Below are positions 1 to 10,757 of a stretch of DNA of 64,000 nt, piece after piece. The notes beneath the pieces were generated by a model. The model was not told where the DNA came from. It saw only the letters and a program-made list of their open reading frames with translations, and searched no databases. Position 1 is the stretch's first letter. Each line of letters opens with the position of its first letter. Position numbers and translations under genes: made by a program. Origin of the DNA: Taiwanofungus camphoratus (taxonomy: Eukaryota; Basidiomycota; Agaricomycetes; Polyporales; Taiwanofungaceae); assembly GCA_003999685.1 (NCBI GenBank), contig CP021227.1, positions 496,001-560,000 of the forward strand, written 5' to 3'.

Positions 1-43
1 TGGCCTCAGCCAATTCGGCGCTCGTGTACTGAGTCTGAGACAT
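1..43 (-). CDS. 5' end of a gene running off the left edge
   Basis: A minus-strand ATG at 43 is followed by 14 open codons (MSQTQYTSAELAEA) that continue beyond base 1. The bases before the ATG (TACA) suit a fungal start. No family can be named from 14 residues. It is called a gene only because the start context and the following sequence look like a normal N-terminus; it could be chance. Confidence 0.35.
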   Translation of the reverse strand, partial: MSQTQYTSAELAEA

Positions 44-458
44 TGTAGTGTAGTAACAGAAATCGGAGGGTAGTTCACGGTAGCGGATCCAAAAGGGGTA
101 AAATGAGGTCAGCCTTGATGTCTTGTCCTTCTAAGTAGCCGGTATGGCAGTCAAAGCTTGTGTGGCCAGGTCAAGATGTGGCCCGCGGTGGCGATAGACG
201 CGTCTCTGGGCGGAGAACAATGCGACACGATATTCACGTGATCGCGTCACGTTTGTATCCCAGCAGGTTTGTTCACCTACACTTGCTAGAACCACCTCGT
301 TCTCGATGTAACCTCACACACCTCCTCAGAGAGATCGACATCCAAATCCAAAATCGGCTCACCAAGATGCCCAAATCGAATTGATCTCTCCCCAGGCTTT
401 CCGCATTTCGCCTCTGTTCGAGTTGGCACCTCTTCATGCAAGTTGCTCAGCCGTCATG

Positions 459-689
459 CTCTGTAAAAAAGGATAGTCAACCTAGTCACAAATCTAGTCC
501 CCAAATTGTACCAATGGACTAGCTAGTCATTTTTCTCAACCGCATCTATCCAAATTTGGAGAAAACAGTCATGCATCAAGGTGTAGTCGATTCAAGCGAC
601 TAATGCGTGACTATGCTCCCTGATTTAGTCACGATAATAGTCTCCTAGCGCAATTTGGGGACTACGGTTAACTATCCTTTTTTACAGAG
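459..689. repeat. MITE copy 1 (CTCTGTAAAA family, subfamily A)
   Basis: A 231-bp element with terminal inverted repeats: it begins CTCTGTAAAAAAGGATAGT and ends with the inverse, ACTATCCTTTTTTACAGAG. Inner sequence repeats TAGTC/GACTA many times. It is inverted relative to the copy at 59869-60103. Flanks CGTCATG and TGTCATG match at 6 of 7 bases, fitting a 7-bp target duplication. No coding capacity, so a non-autonomous DNA transposon. Confidence 0.85.
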
Positions 690-2293
690 TGTCATGTAGC
701 ACAGGATCAATGACAACGACAAAACACAATTGATGCACGAATCAGTGCTAAGTACTACGGAGCTACCTCAGTTGAGAGCACGGTATGGAATGTTGACTAT
801 ATCATGGTTAAACGCAGTCGATGGCCCCATTCGTGAGTTGTCAAAGATCTCCTCCGGGCAACCGTTTAGTATGAAAAGAAGTCGCTACGTCGGGAACATG
901 CCTGAGAACATGCTATCGCTGCCACCATTCCGACTACTGGCGTCTCCGCCGTCATACAATGACGAATATCAGGGACATATCACAGGTCGGTTTTCGTGTC
1001 ATTTGTATGATAGCCCTGCTATTGCAGACCGCCAGGAAGGTGGCTCGCATATTTTGTGTCAAGGAAGATCACTCCCGGTGCGCGGGGCGCTCTTCACGAT
1101 CGCTTTGCACTCTACATGTATGCTGGATGAGGTTATCGATGACTTGTCGCATCGGAACTAGTGGAACTGGCCCGAATGACCGATCATCGTAGTCGATGGT
1201 CTAATTTTGTTTCATTAATAGGCTTGAGCTTCAATTCGCCAGGTTTCCCCACCGCGTCCTTGACTGATTGTCCTGAGATGGTCCTTGGACTCGTTCATTG
1301 AAGACATCCCGCACGACCTTCTTGAAGCGCGGTGGGTTTTCCCTGCTATAGTCGTGCCCGCGTGCACTCCACAGACACGCTATGGCACAGGACCCCATCA
1401 CGGCCCCAGCGGACTGTCTATGGGCATAATGAAGTATTGGGACGACCGGCTCGTGCGATTTGTGTGCTGTGAGCGCAAGCAGGGCGGCGGCCAGGGTGGC
1501 CAGGGCGCGAACCCGTTGAGAATAGTCATTTAGGGTGTAGTGCTCGAGGCGACAGGCGACGACGGGCTCGAGGGTACGGCAGAGGAAGGCGCATGTCGAT
1601 GTTGCTAGACCGGTGAGGTATCAACGCCGTAATGATACGACTTGCCTGCATATCTCGCCGACTGTCAAATTGTGGCAATCAAACCCCTGCCCGGGTGAGT
1701 AAATAATGTCTTGACGTTGAACCGAGATAATTGTAAAGCAAACGATTTCGCTATGATGTGAAGAATTGCCTGTAGTTACGTATATCACGCTGATTAGCCA
1801 AGATACACGCCGCTTAGGACGAACGCACGAAGAGTCTTGTACGTAAATGCAACTAACTGTACACCACACTGACAACACGCACTGTCACGCCGCTGCATGC
1901 AATACAGCCCAGCACTACCGCCCGCTTCGTCACCTTGCCTGAGGCTGTAACTCCTCTGTCTTGAGGCAGATCTTGTTTTTAGGCCAGTCAAACTGATAAA
2001 AGGGTACTTGCTACTGGCAGCTAGTACATGCAGATCTAGAAAGAGCCCATGGTGACCTGGTGGTACTCAATACTTACAAGAAAGAGATTGTGTTGGCACG
2101 CTGATATCCGAATAACTTTGTAGGATCTCTGTATGTACGTATGATTCGCACTGAAGTCTTAGGATTGAGCAGTTCTCGCAGTATTACTTAGTCCTTTCGC
2201 GACGATAGTGATTTTGGTCTCACGAATTCCACTCGATGTCACTCATCAGTACTTCATCTACTTATGTAAGTACCTCGGGTCATCGACTGGCAC
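690..2293. other. Intergenic stretch with weak open frames only
   Basis: A 143-codon open frame on + at 730-1161 has no recognisable domain. On the minus strand about 1196-1620 is open without a clear ATG and reads as a hydrophobic, Ala/Leu-rich segment (for example RVRALATLAAALLAL), which could be an exon or relic of a membrane protein. Neither has clear splice partners. No repeat or RNA gene seen. Confidence 0.4.
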
Positions 2294-2469
2294 ACGTGAC
2301 CGTGGCTCGTCGCGAGCCACCCTGAAGCTCCCCATTGTCGCGAACTAATATACTGACCCTATTGTAGCACAGCAGCAAAGCGCAAATTCGTGGCCACCTT
2401 GACCGTGGCCCATCTTCCTGTAGTATTTAGGGCTACTTGCATACAACACCAAGGTAAGCACTCGCCATC
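2294..2469 (+). promoter_or_regulatory. Upstream block shared by FunK1 genes
   Basis: ACGTGACCG lies 176 bp before the FunK1 ATG at 2470, a TATA-like TAGTATTTAGG lies about 50 bp before it, and GGTAAGCACTCGCCATCATG runs into the start codon. The FunK1 copy at 55575 has ACGTGACTG 179 bp upstream, a TATTTAAA box and GGTAAGCATTCAACATCATG at the start. Likely a duplicated promoter; the factor binding ACGTGAC is unknown. Confidence 0.5.
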
Positions 2470-5017
2470 ATGACTTCTTGGCCAACAACTCTCTTAGACT
2501 CACCTCTGAAATCAAAGATAGCGGGGTTCGACCAATTTTCTGCTATACCCAGTCCAGGAATCATTGAGGTACGAAGAAGACTGAAAGAAGACATGGAAGG
2601 AAAATTCGTGAAGTTATCGTATGATGAATTCATGACGGAATTTGTGCCGCTGCATTCTCGACAAGTGCGTTATCGACCGAAGTACCAGAACGCTTTCGAC
2701 CGTGTATTCCCGCAATCGCTAGTGAAACACGTTGAGAATGACCTTTATCGACCATTTGTACGTCACGACTATGGACTACCGCTCTCTTTTCACTAATGAT
2801 CCATGTAGGTTGACTGTGTGAAGAAAGCCAAGCTCTGCCCAGGATACAAGTTCGTCCTGACGCCGCATAAAGCTGATGAAGGGGATGAGTCGATGCAGAA
2901 AGTGGACGCCGGTCTTTACCTCCAGAAGGATGCTCCGAAGGATGGTAGACCGCACTGGTCGAAGCAGAAATTGTGGATAGAGTGGAAGAAGGAGACGGAA
3001 GTAGATGATCCTCTGGACGACAAAGGGCCTCCGTTTGAAGCCCTGTCTCAGCAAAGACAAAAGAACCGGGGCCAAATCATCTCGTACGCGGCGAAAGTCT
3101 TCGCGCATCAGCACCGATCGTTCTTCTTTACCCTCATGATCCTCTGCAATCACGCCCGGATTTTTCGCTGGGATAGATCTGGTGCAATTGTGACGGAAAA
3201 GTTTGATTATCATCTGTATCCCGAGAAGCTTGGGGAATTTTTGTGGCGGTTCTCGGCGCTTTCTGACGAAGAACAAGGATACGACCCAACTGCCTGCATA
3301 TTAGCGAAGAACTCCAAGGAATACAAGATGATGACCGATATGGCTCAGGACAGTCCGGGATGCGAGGGCTACGTCAGGGAGTATTTTGCAAAGTCTCTTG
3401 AAGGAGATTGTACACGTTGGAAGCTGTCAGTCGAGGAACAATTACAGGCGACATCCAGTGCATCAAAATCAACGACAAAGCGAACACGCAAACGAGATTT
3501 TTTGGTTGGCAAGCCTCACTTTTTGGCATCAGGCATGGCAGGTCGTGGCACTCGTGGATACGTCGCAATTGATCGCAAGACGCGAAAATTTGTATTTCTC
3601 AAGGACGCATGGAGGGTCAATCTTCCTGGTATCGACAAGGAAGGTGACGTGCTTCGGGTTCTGAACAAGGAAGGTGTCCAATATGTTCCGACACTGGTTT
3701 GCCATGGCGATGTCGGTGAGCAGCGTACAATCACGCAACGGATTTGGGAGCAGAATTATGAAAAAGACAAAGGGGATCAAAATCCTTTCTTGAACGATGC
3801 GAGACGGAACCCTCTGAAGGCCCACACGCATTATCGTCTTGTGACTGCCGAAGTAGCCCGCCCGTTGAGCGACTTTCGAGACGGTCTGGAGCTGGTTACA
3901 ATGATTTACGATTGTATGAACGGTGAATGAAACTGCTCTCTTTGATTATTATGTGAGCTCATAGGTTGGGACCTAGGCCATATGCAAGCCCTAGAAAAGG
4001 CCGGGATCTTACATCGGGACATCAGTGCTGGTAATCTACTGATCGTGGAAACGACAGACGCTCTTGGAAACAAGATACGAAAAGGCATCTTGAATGACTG
4101 GGAACTCTCGAAGCCATTGCCGAAGGACCAAAACGAGGAAGGTGAACATGATTCTGGAAATGGACAAAGACAGCCAGATCGCACGGTGGGTTCTGACAAT
4201 TTTGGGGAGCTGATTCACCAATTTTTCACACTGTTTCCCACAGGGAACATGGCAATTTACGTCTGCTATGTTATTGAATCACTCGAATAAGGCTGTTGAA
4301 ATTCAAGACGAGCTCGAGTCCTTTTTTCATGTTCTCCTATATAACGGAGTCAGACATCTACGGCACAACTGTGAAGACGTCGGCGCCTTTCTCTATGAGT
4401 TCTTTGACGCAGCCCGACTTTGTGGTGGAAATTACATTTGTGGCAAAGATAAAATGAGTGCCATGGAGCAAGGACTGGTCACCTGGGGCAATCGAATCAA
4501 ACTTCGATTTGAACATGACGATGCTAGCAAGAACCATCCCCTAAATGCAATTATCGATCGGCTATTGAAGTGGTTTAAGGCGCATTATCATGTGGCCTTT
4601 TCCGATGGAGATTCTGCCGCGTTACCCAGTAGAAGTGAGACTCCGCAAGAGCAAGCACAGAGACTTGACAGATTGGGGGACAGGCTCTTGATAATAGCTC
4701 GAAATGCTGCAAACGCAGACCCAAACGTCCTGCGCGAGGAGGAAATGATGGACGAGAACGCAAGAGCGCAGCTAGATCAAGACCGCATTCTAGCTAAACG
4801 TCTGCATTCGCATCGCGAGATGTTCACTTTCCTGGGAAGTTCGTTGCTAAATGGTTGGCCAGCCCATGACAAGGCAGGCGACCTTCTGCCTAAAAACTAT
4901 CGCTACAAGAGAACTGGTGGCACGAAACGAGATAGCCGTGCCATGGACAACGTCGAGCTCCCGAAGGGCAGTAAACGGTTGAGATCATCAACCTCTACCC
5001 CATCCGCCATGCTATAA
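2470..5017 (+). CDS. FunK1 fungal-type protein kinase, copy A
   Basis: Four exons, 2470-2757, 2809-3922, 3977-4185 and 4244-5017, join in frame to about 794 residues. FunK1 is a multicellular-fungus-specific branch of the protein kinase superfamily, of unknown cellular substrate. Seen: an N-terminal FunK1 region; CPGYKFVLTPHKADEG; GRGTRGYVAID; HYRLVTAEVARPLSDF; the catalytic loop HRDISAGN near residue 480; NDWELSKP, where DWE stands in the DFG position, as in the other copies here; RQPDRTGTWQF straddling an intron; and DELESFFHVLLY. The C-terminus ends in a basic tail (RYKRTGGTKRDSRAMD). Intron positions are identical to the copy at 55575. All joins keep frame with no stops, so it looks intact. 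Substrate and expression cannot be told from sequence. Confidence 0.92.
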
Positions 5018-5109
5018 CGTATTGTCATGACGAGTGGCTCGATTCAGCATCGGGCTTCCAACCAAACATTTCAGGAGACGAAAGGGGAAGCCAAAAGAAC
5101 TTCGAAGTG

Positions 5110-5300
5110 CTTGATATGATGCTGTTCGTCTCCAGTGCTTATGCAAAGTAATTTATTCAATTATTCCCTGGGCTTGTTGTTGTTACTCTTACTTTCATGC
5201 TTTCTGTACTTTGACTGGTTGCGATTATCTGTAACTCGTTTAGCGCCTTCTAGACCTCAATTGCATAATTATAATACTGTAAAGTAGCCATCAACCTGAG
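5110..5300. repeat. Sequence shared with 12775-13000
   Basis: The 3' flank of FunK1 copy A (…AGTGCTTGATATGATG…AAAGTAATTTATTCAA… TAGACCTCAATTGCATAATT…TAGCCATCAACCTGAG) matches 12775-13000 in order, with many substitutions, mostly C to T or G to A in the second copy. It may be a dispersed repeat or a duplicated 3' UTR. The rest of 5300-6150 shows no gene. Confidence 0.5.
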
Positions 5301-6152
5301 CAGAAAGTGGTTATTCCGGTACAACCTCCGCAGGCTCCGGATCTCCAGGTTCACTCCCAGATGTGCGCGCGTATATGTAAACATCGTTTCTGGTATATAT
5401 TGAACCTATACATCCTCTTCTATCTCCCTCTTGATGGCATCTTTAGAGGCCTTTGTTTCGAGTTCAGTATAAGTGGTTGTATCTACGCTAGCCTTATTGT
5501 ACTCTGCTGCAGCTTCGGTCCTGGCACATGCATGCTTTTTTAATGACCAGGAAAATCCTGGCTGAGTCGTGGCTGCTCAGTAGCGGACCAATGATTGAAC
5601 GATGTGACTGTTGCATTACCAGACCTTCTTGGGTATAGTAGATAGCATTGAATTGGGATAACCATTCTGTTCAATTCACAAAGCCACCATCGGACCGCTT
5701 GCGATGAATAGGAACCTCCCCCGAATTTCACCTCATAGGTTCCGCAGTCGGAAGCTACGGGTTCTGCGCATCGTGGTAGCGCACAGTAGGCAGGTCAAAA
5801 AAGGTCAAAATGAGCTGTTCAGTTATCAGCGTGTGGACTGCATTGTGGAAAATGTAGGTGTCAAATGTGTCATACCGGTACGGCTAAGTGCTCAGTACAC
5901 CAAGCGCTTGCACCGAATCAACCTCGCTCAGACAATGTAACCAAAAACAGTGTGCATTTAGACTATGGTCAGGGGATACCACGAATTATATAGCTGGAAA
6001 CGAGAGTGTGAACCTCAATGAAGTTCAAAAACCGAAGAGGAATTAAGACCGATGGACATGAAGTACGTTTCTAGCTATCAGAGAACAAAGGATCGCATGC
6101 CATCAACATCCTATCGTGACCTCGGCATTAGCAACCCTGGTTGGTTCATGCC

Positions 6153-7852
6153 TCACGGCAAGTACGCCGAGAAATCAAATGCCGCTTGAGCGTTGAGCGC
6201 ATTTCGAGACGCCTGCCTCAGGGTATCCCATGAAGCATCACCAATCCCGATCTCGTAGTCTATGCTGTACTGTAATGTCCTCCAGAATTAGAACCCACTG
6301 GGACGACACGAAATCTTATACTTACGTGAGGATCCGCGTTAGGAAGCACCAGCCAGTAAAGTCAAGGCACGCCCGCCCCATCAATCTGGCTAGCCAAGTT
6401 GGCGATGTTGGAGTTGCGCGTGCTCGCAGACAGTGCAGAACCGGATGGGCAGTCATTGTTCGACGTGTCAAAGTAGCATGCGCCTCTGACAGTTTCATGG
6501 CACACGTAGCAGTGAATGTCTACAAACCGAACCTCACGAACAATTCACGACGTACCACTCTTCGAACAGCAGCATCTTGCCGGCTGACTGAGCCTGCTGG
6601 ACATAGGTCTGAATAGCTAACGTTGACAAGTCATCAGTCCCATAGCCGTGAATAGAGATAACATCCAACGCACCACAGTTCAGGAAGCCGGGCCGAACAG
6701 ATTCAGCCATCCAAGATTCGCCACCAGTCGTGACAAGGATTCGATAGCATTGCACAGAGACACTGGTCAGTCCTCCTGCACGAGATTGCAAAGCATAATA
6801 GATTATCGCACGCCGCTGTCATCGCCCAGTTGATTTTTGATAGTTGTCACCCGGTCACACTACCTGTGATCATACGAAATATCACAACGATGGTCAAAAC
6901 TAAATTCAGAGAAATTGGTTACCACTGATGGTCCTGAATGTACTGCTGACCCTGAAGACGATGGACATCGTGAACCTATGTGCATTGATGATATAGCGAC
7001 GCCGTACCTTTCTAATCATCGCCTCATTCTCTGCCTCGAAGCAAAAATATAATCGCTCAGTTCCTTCCACGGCTTGCCGAGCGTGCTGTGAACGTGGTTG
7101 ACGACGTGCACCAAACGAGCATCGAATGCCTGTTGAGGCGAAGATTGCTCGTAGAAATCACCCGTGCCATATTCACGACCGTACACATCCCTAGCTTGGA
7201 GCGCATTGAAACTGTGCATAGAAATCAGGAGCTGACGGAATAATGATAACACCGATCAGTCAATCAGATGATAAATCTCGAAAATTTAAGCCTGAATTAC
7301 CTTGATGCCATAAGAGCGAGCCGCCATCATAAAGTCGTCAAGACGCTGGAGGACGGTGTCATCGTAGTAGGACGTGTCTCCGTTACAGATCTGGTTCGGC
7401 TCAAGGTCAGGGAACGTGTTGATGTTCGTCCCCTGAACAGTCACAAAAGATAGCGTTAGAGCGATCAGTGCCTATGGATGAATAATAGATGACTGCGCAC
7501 GACATTACCTGTTGAGACGAAGACTGACCATCAAGCCAGACGCGCAAGACTTTCATTCGGGCATCGGAAAGGCCTCTGACAGCGCAACACAAATCAGTCC
7601 CTTTCTGTAATGTGATAGTTGAAGATGTGAAAACTATGTGCAGAAGCGTCTACTACCTCAGCACTCTACAGATGATGCGAGATATAGGTTTTTTTACCAG
7701 AAGACTTACTGGAGTATAGTCGTACTGTCATTGTCGTTAAGACCTGCAGCATAGTACAAGTTTGAACCGGCAAATGAGTTGGCCCCTTGGCCAACTTTTA
7801 ACCCAAGAAGGGAGACGCATAAAAGCTTGGCAACTTTCCTAGACAGGAACAT
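6153..7852 (-). pseudogene. Broken GH5 glycoside hydrolase (mannanase/glucanase-like)
   Basis: Minus strand, ATG at 7852, with a probable signal peptide (MFLSRKVAKLLCVSLLGLKV), then GANSFAGSNLYYAAGL, MKVLRVWLDGQSSSQ, LLISMHSFNALQARDVYGRE, an acid/base region FEAENEAM, ISIHGYGTDDLS, the nucleophile region MLLFEEWYV, NSNIANLASQIDGAGVP and the tail GIGDASWDTLRQASRNALN, ending at TGA 6155. These are hallmarks of fungal secreted GH5 enzymes acting on beta-mannan or beta-glucan. Two lesions are visible: one base is missing in DYIFA|FEAENEAM near 7038, so the frame changes in mid-exon, and the expected GVPWLYW reads GVP-stop-LYW, a TGG to TGA change at 6362-6364. Everything else is well kept, so inactivation looks recent, or one lesion is an assembly error. 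Confidence 0.82.
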
Positions 7853-8302
7853 TATTCAAAAGAGATGGGACTGGAAAGAAGAAAGGAGATATGCTGGGGA
7901 TGTCCCTGTCTCGATGACCGCTCCTTTATATGTGGGTATGAGCCAACAGGCTTGAAATCGAGACATGTGTTCGTCCCGAATCACGTTGATGCGCTGACTC
8001 GCAAGTGTGGCATGAAAAAACCAGTAGTTGCCTTGCGACATAGCTGATCCGCGAGTGAAACACCGTATGACAGATTCTGTCCACCTCGGTAAGCAGCATG
8101 GGTACGATCGATCGATCTTATAGCGGAAAGATATCGCCTGCATTACCACCCGACAGGACAGACAATAAGTACGTCGATAATCGTCTTGATATGCGATCTA
8201 GCAGCCATCAAGTTCAAGAACTGGTAGAACGAACGATCGGACGACTTTGCCAGCACTGAGCAGAAGTATATGCACGAACGCATTCGCAACCTGCCCAATT
8301 GT

Positions 8303-8770
8303 TTATGGCCAACGTTGCTTTCTAAATCGTCTGCTGTAACTGTGAGATTGTAAGTATGTTATTGTGCACCTGCGAAGTCGATTGAGGCCGGTAGACTCTT
8401 GGGCCTTGGCACCTTCCAGGTGCTGTTGATAGATCCAGATGTCGTAAACGATCAGATTGTTGTTAAGCTGTGCGATCTTCTGCAGCGATGTAAACAAGCT
8501 GTGCAAGTATGCAGCCCATTGCCAGTGAGTCCATACAAACTGTCCGATCGTCCTGGGACCACAAAGATGCAAGGCCAAGACACACATAGCGTCGGATTCT
8601 CTGGCCGTCGACCATGAGACCGTCTCGTCCGTTACCGCAAAAGATTGTCTCCTCCTCGCCTCAGTCATATTGTCATGACTAGCATCCTTGAACTCGGTGA
8701 CAGATCCCCCATTGACCTTTGTTGCTTCGTTGTCATACCACTGCTGGTTCCTGTAAATTTGCCCGATCAC
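8303..8770 (-). CDS. Unrecognised open frame, possible exon of a hypothetical protein
   Basis: A 155-codon minus-strand frame beginning VIGQIYRNQQWYDNEATKVN. It stays open upstream of its nominal start (FGKDNLLNTRQYTVIGQ), so it may be an internal exon. The composition is protein-like, with several Trp residues (QFVWTHWQWAAYLHSL). No domain recognised. It lies head-on to a competing 216-codon + frame at 8645-9295 that is also unrecognised; at most one is likely real. The rest of 7853-9508 shows nothing else. Confidence 0.3.
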   Translation of the reverse strand: MIGQIYRNQQWYDNEATKVNGGSVTEFKDASHDNMTEARRRQSFAVTDETVSWSTARESDAMCVLALHLCGPRTIGQFVWTHWQWAAYLHSLFTSLQKIAQLNNNLIVYDIWIYQQHLEGAKAQESTGLNRLRRCTITYLQSHSYSRRFRKQRWP

Positions 8771-9508
8771 AGTATATTGACGCGTGTTAAGCAGGTTATC
8801 CTTTCCAAAAATTCTAGGTTCTGGGCAGTCTCGTCCATGTGCACTGCGCTGGAGGAGGCATCAATCCGTAAATCAGGCTGGCATCTGCTTGCATCAGAGA
8901 AGACCACATCGGTATTGGAGGACATATTTTATAGTGGGCTTCCACATGCTGCTTCAAGGTGTGTCGAGGTGAGAAGTTTACCGGAGAGAAGCACAACAAA
9001 TTTCCAGACGTTTGAAAGACGAGACCCTCGTAGTGATGGTCTGATATTTGTTGTTGAACTTCAAGTCGACCGGGTAGAAAGATTGAAATTAGAGAGCATG
9101 AGCTTTCGAATGGAAGTAGACGATCAGTCGAGGTTAGAAAGCATGGCATTCCCAATGTTGAAGCAAAATAAGGGAGAATCAATTACATGTATTGTCGCTT
9201 CACGTGCGTCAGATTCAGTGGCATTTGAAAATAAACAAGATTCCTCTAGCCTCAATAGCATCCCAACTGCCAGACAGGCTACTAATGGTTCTTGATATGA
9301 AGCTTTCACAATGTTTTCTTACACCTATCGTCATGCGGGTAATCCCGAGACTCACTGAGCTTGAAGAGCTGCCAGGACGCGTCGTCGGTCACGTGTTACG
9401 CGTCTTGAACGGCCAACCAAGTTGTTCAGTGAATATCGTAGTACTCCGCTTTCGAGGATTTACCAGTCTCAAAGCGAAAACATACCGCAACCTTCTAAAT
9501 ACTCCATT

Positions 9509-10757
9509 ATGCTCTATAGGAATTGGGAAACCTCCATTCATTGCGACGGAAATCCTATTCAAGAGTTCGGTATGCGTGTAGAGGACGAGAGCACCGTGTC
9601 GTGTGATATACCCAGCCAAGCTGGAAAGGTCAGTGCTTCCATGCTGTGTTTAGTAAAGGACAATAGCGACTTGATCCTGTTTGCATAAGCGATTTGCTGT
9701 TCACTGGACAAACCATCTCAATGTCAGCGCTTCTGCTGAATGCTACATGGACGGCCGTTGCATGGGTTGCTCCTTGACCCTACCAGGACATGATGGATCA
9801 CGCTGGGGAGTTAGAACAGATGCCGAAGTCCGCCAGCCTTATCAATTTGCCCCTCTTGTGCTGACTGGTACGAGAGGTGCTCTCATTTGATCGTCTTTTG
9901 CTTATAACTATATGCGTATAACGCAGACAATGATAGTGTCGCAAACCCTGATGGATCTGGCAATGACAACTTAGGTGTCATCGAAGTTCGCGTGCGTCGA
10001 GCCACAATTCGCAGACGCGGCGGCAGCCATGGGAGGCCCAAATATCGGGTGAATGCCATCCCTGAACGCGGCCCAATTCACGAGAGAAGCAAGAAAGCTG
10101 GGGTCCATTGTGTCTCGTACGTCATTGGCCTCCATCAACATATTGGACACTATGCATTGAATTCCGCTCGTCAGTCTTGGGGAGGGAATTAGATGTGCAC
10201 CACATAAGCATAGATACAAAGTCAACTGCGTTGACCCGGTCGATCGTCCGCTCATCCGGTTCGTCTTCCGCTACAGGCCCAAAGGTAAGGTAACGACGCA
10301 TACGAGTGCTCTTACATTGAGAGAGCGGTATTTGGTAACAGAGCTGCTGCAAGCACAAGGCATAATTCCTCTTGATGTACCGTCTCACGCCTCAAGTAGT
10401 GGCGGCACATCCTCGAATCGACGAGGAAGAAAGAGGAAATTATCTCTTAGCTCCTCAGTTGTGAACGCATGTTCTCTCAGTAAGCGACAACGACGTTCGT
10501 CGGTTAAGGCAGAAGTGAAACCGGATCCACAAGCGTTGGGCATAGATAATGACATCGTCATTGTTGAGGTTCGTGTATCATATGTTTGACTGGCTCTCCA
10601 CAGCCCCGAACGACTATGATTGACGTTTACTTCGATTTAGTCTGACCCAAGTCAGAGCACACCTACTCAGTCGAGATTTGGTTCCTCTCGAAAAGTCAAG
10701 AAAGAACGGACGCGAACGCTCCTCCACACGGACGTTATAGACTTGACCGAAGATTGA
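9509..10757 (+). CDS. DUF7918-type basidiomycete protein
   Basis: Six exons, 9509-9628, 9690-9867, 9927-10116, 10175-10284, 10324-10568 and 10641-10757, join in frame to 319 residues. The start MLYRNWETSIHCDG, then CDIPSQAGK, FAVHWTNH, ECYMDGRCMG, GVRTDAEVRQPYQFAPLVLT, GVIEVRVRRATIR and FVFRYRPK follow the order of the DUF7918 domain, expanded in Agaricomycetes and of unknown function. The C-terminal part is basic and serine-rich (RRGRKRKLSLSSS, SKRQRRSSVKAEVKP), suggesting nuclear location, and the last residues are VIDLTED, which fits a SUMO-interacting motif. The family call rests on remembered family consensus and the exon joins. No sign of decay. Confidence 0.8.

Noticed and set aside
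730-1161. 143-codon + frame beside MITE copy 1
   Set aside because: No domain, no splice partner and no homologous feel; kept only as intergenic.
5330-5380. Possible tRNA box B (GGTTCACTCCC)
   Set aside because: No box A or pairing acceptor stem at the right distance.
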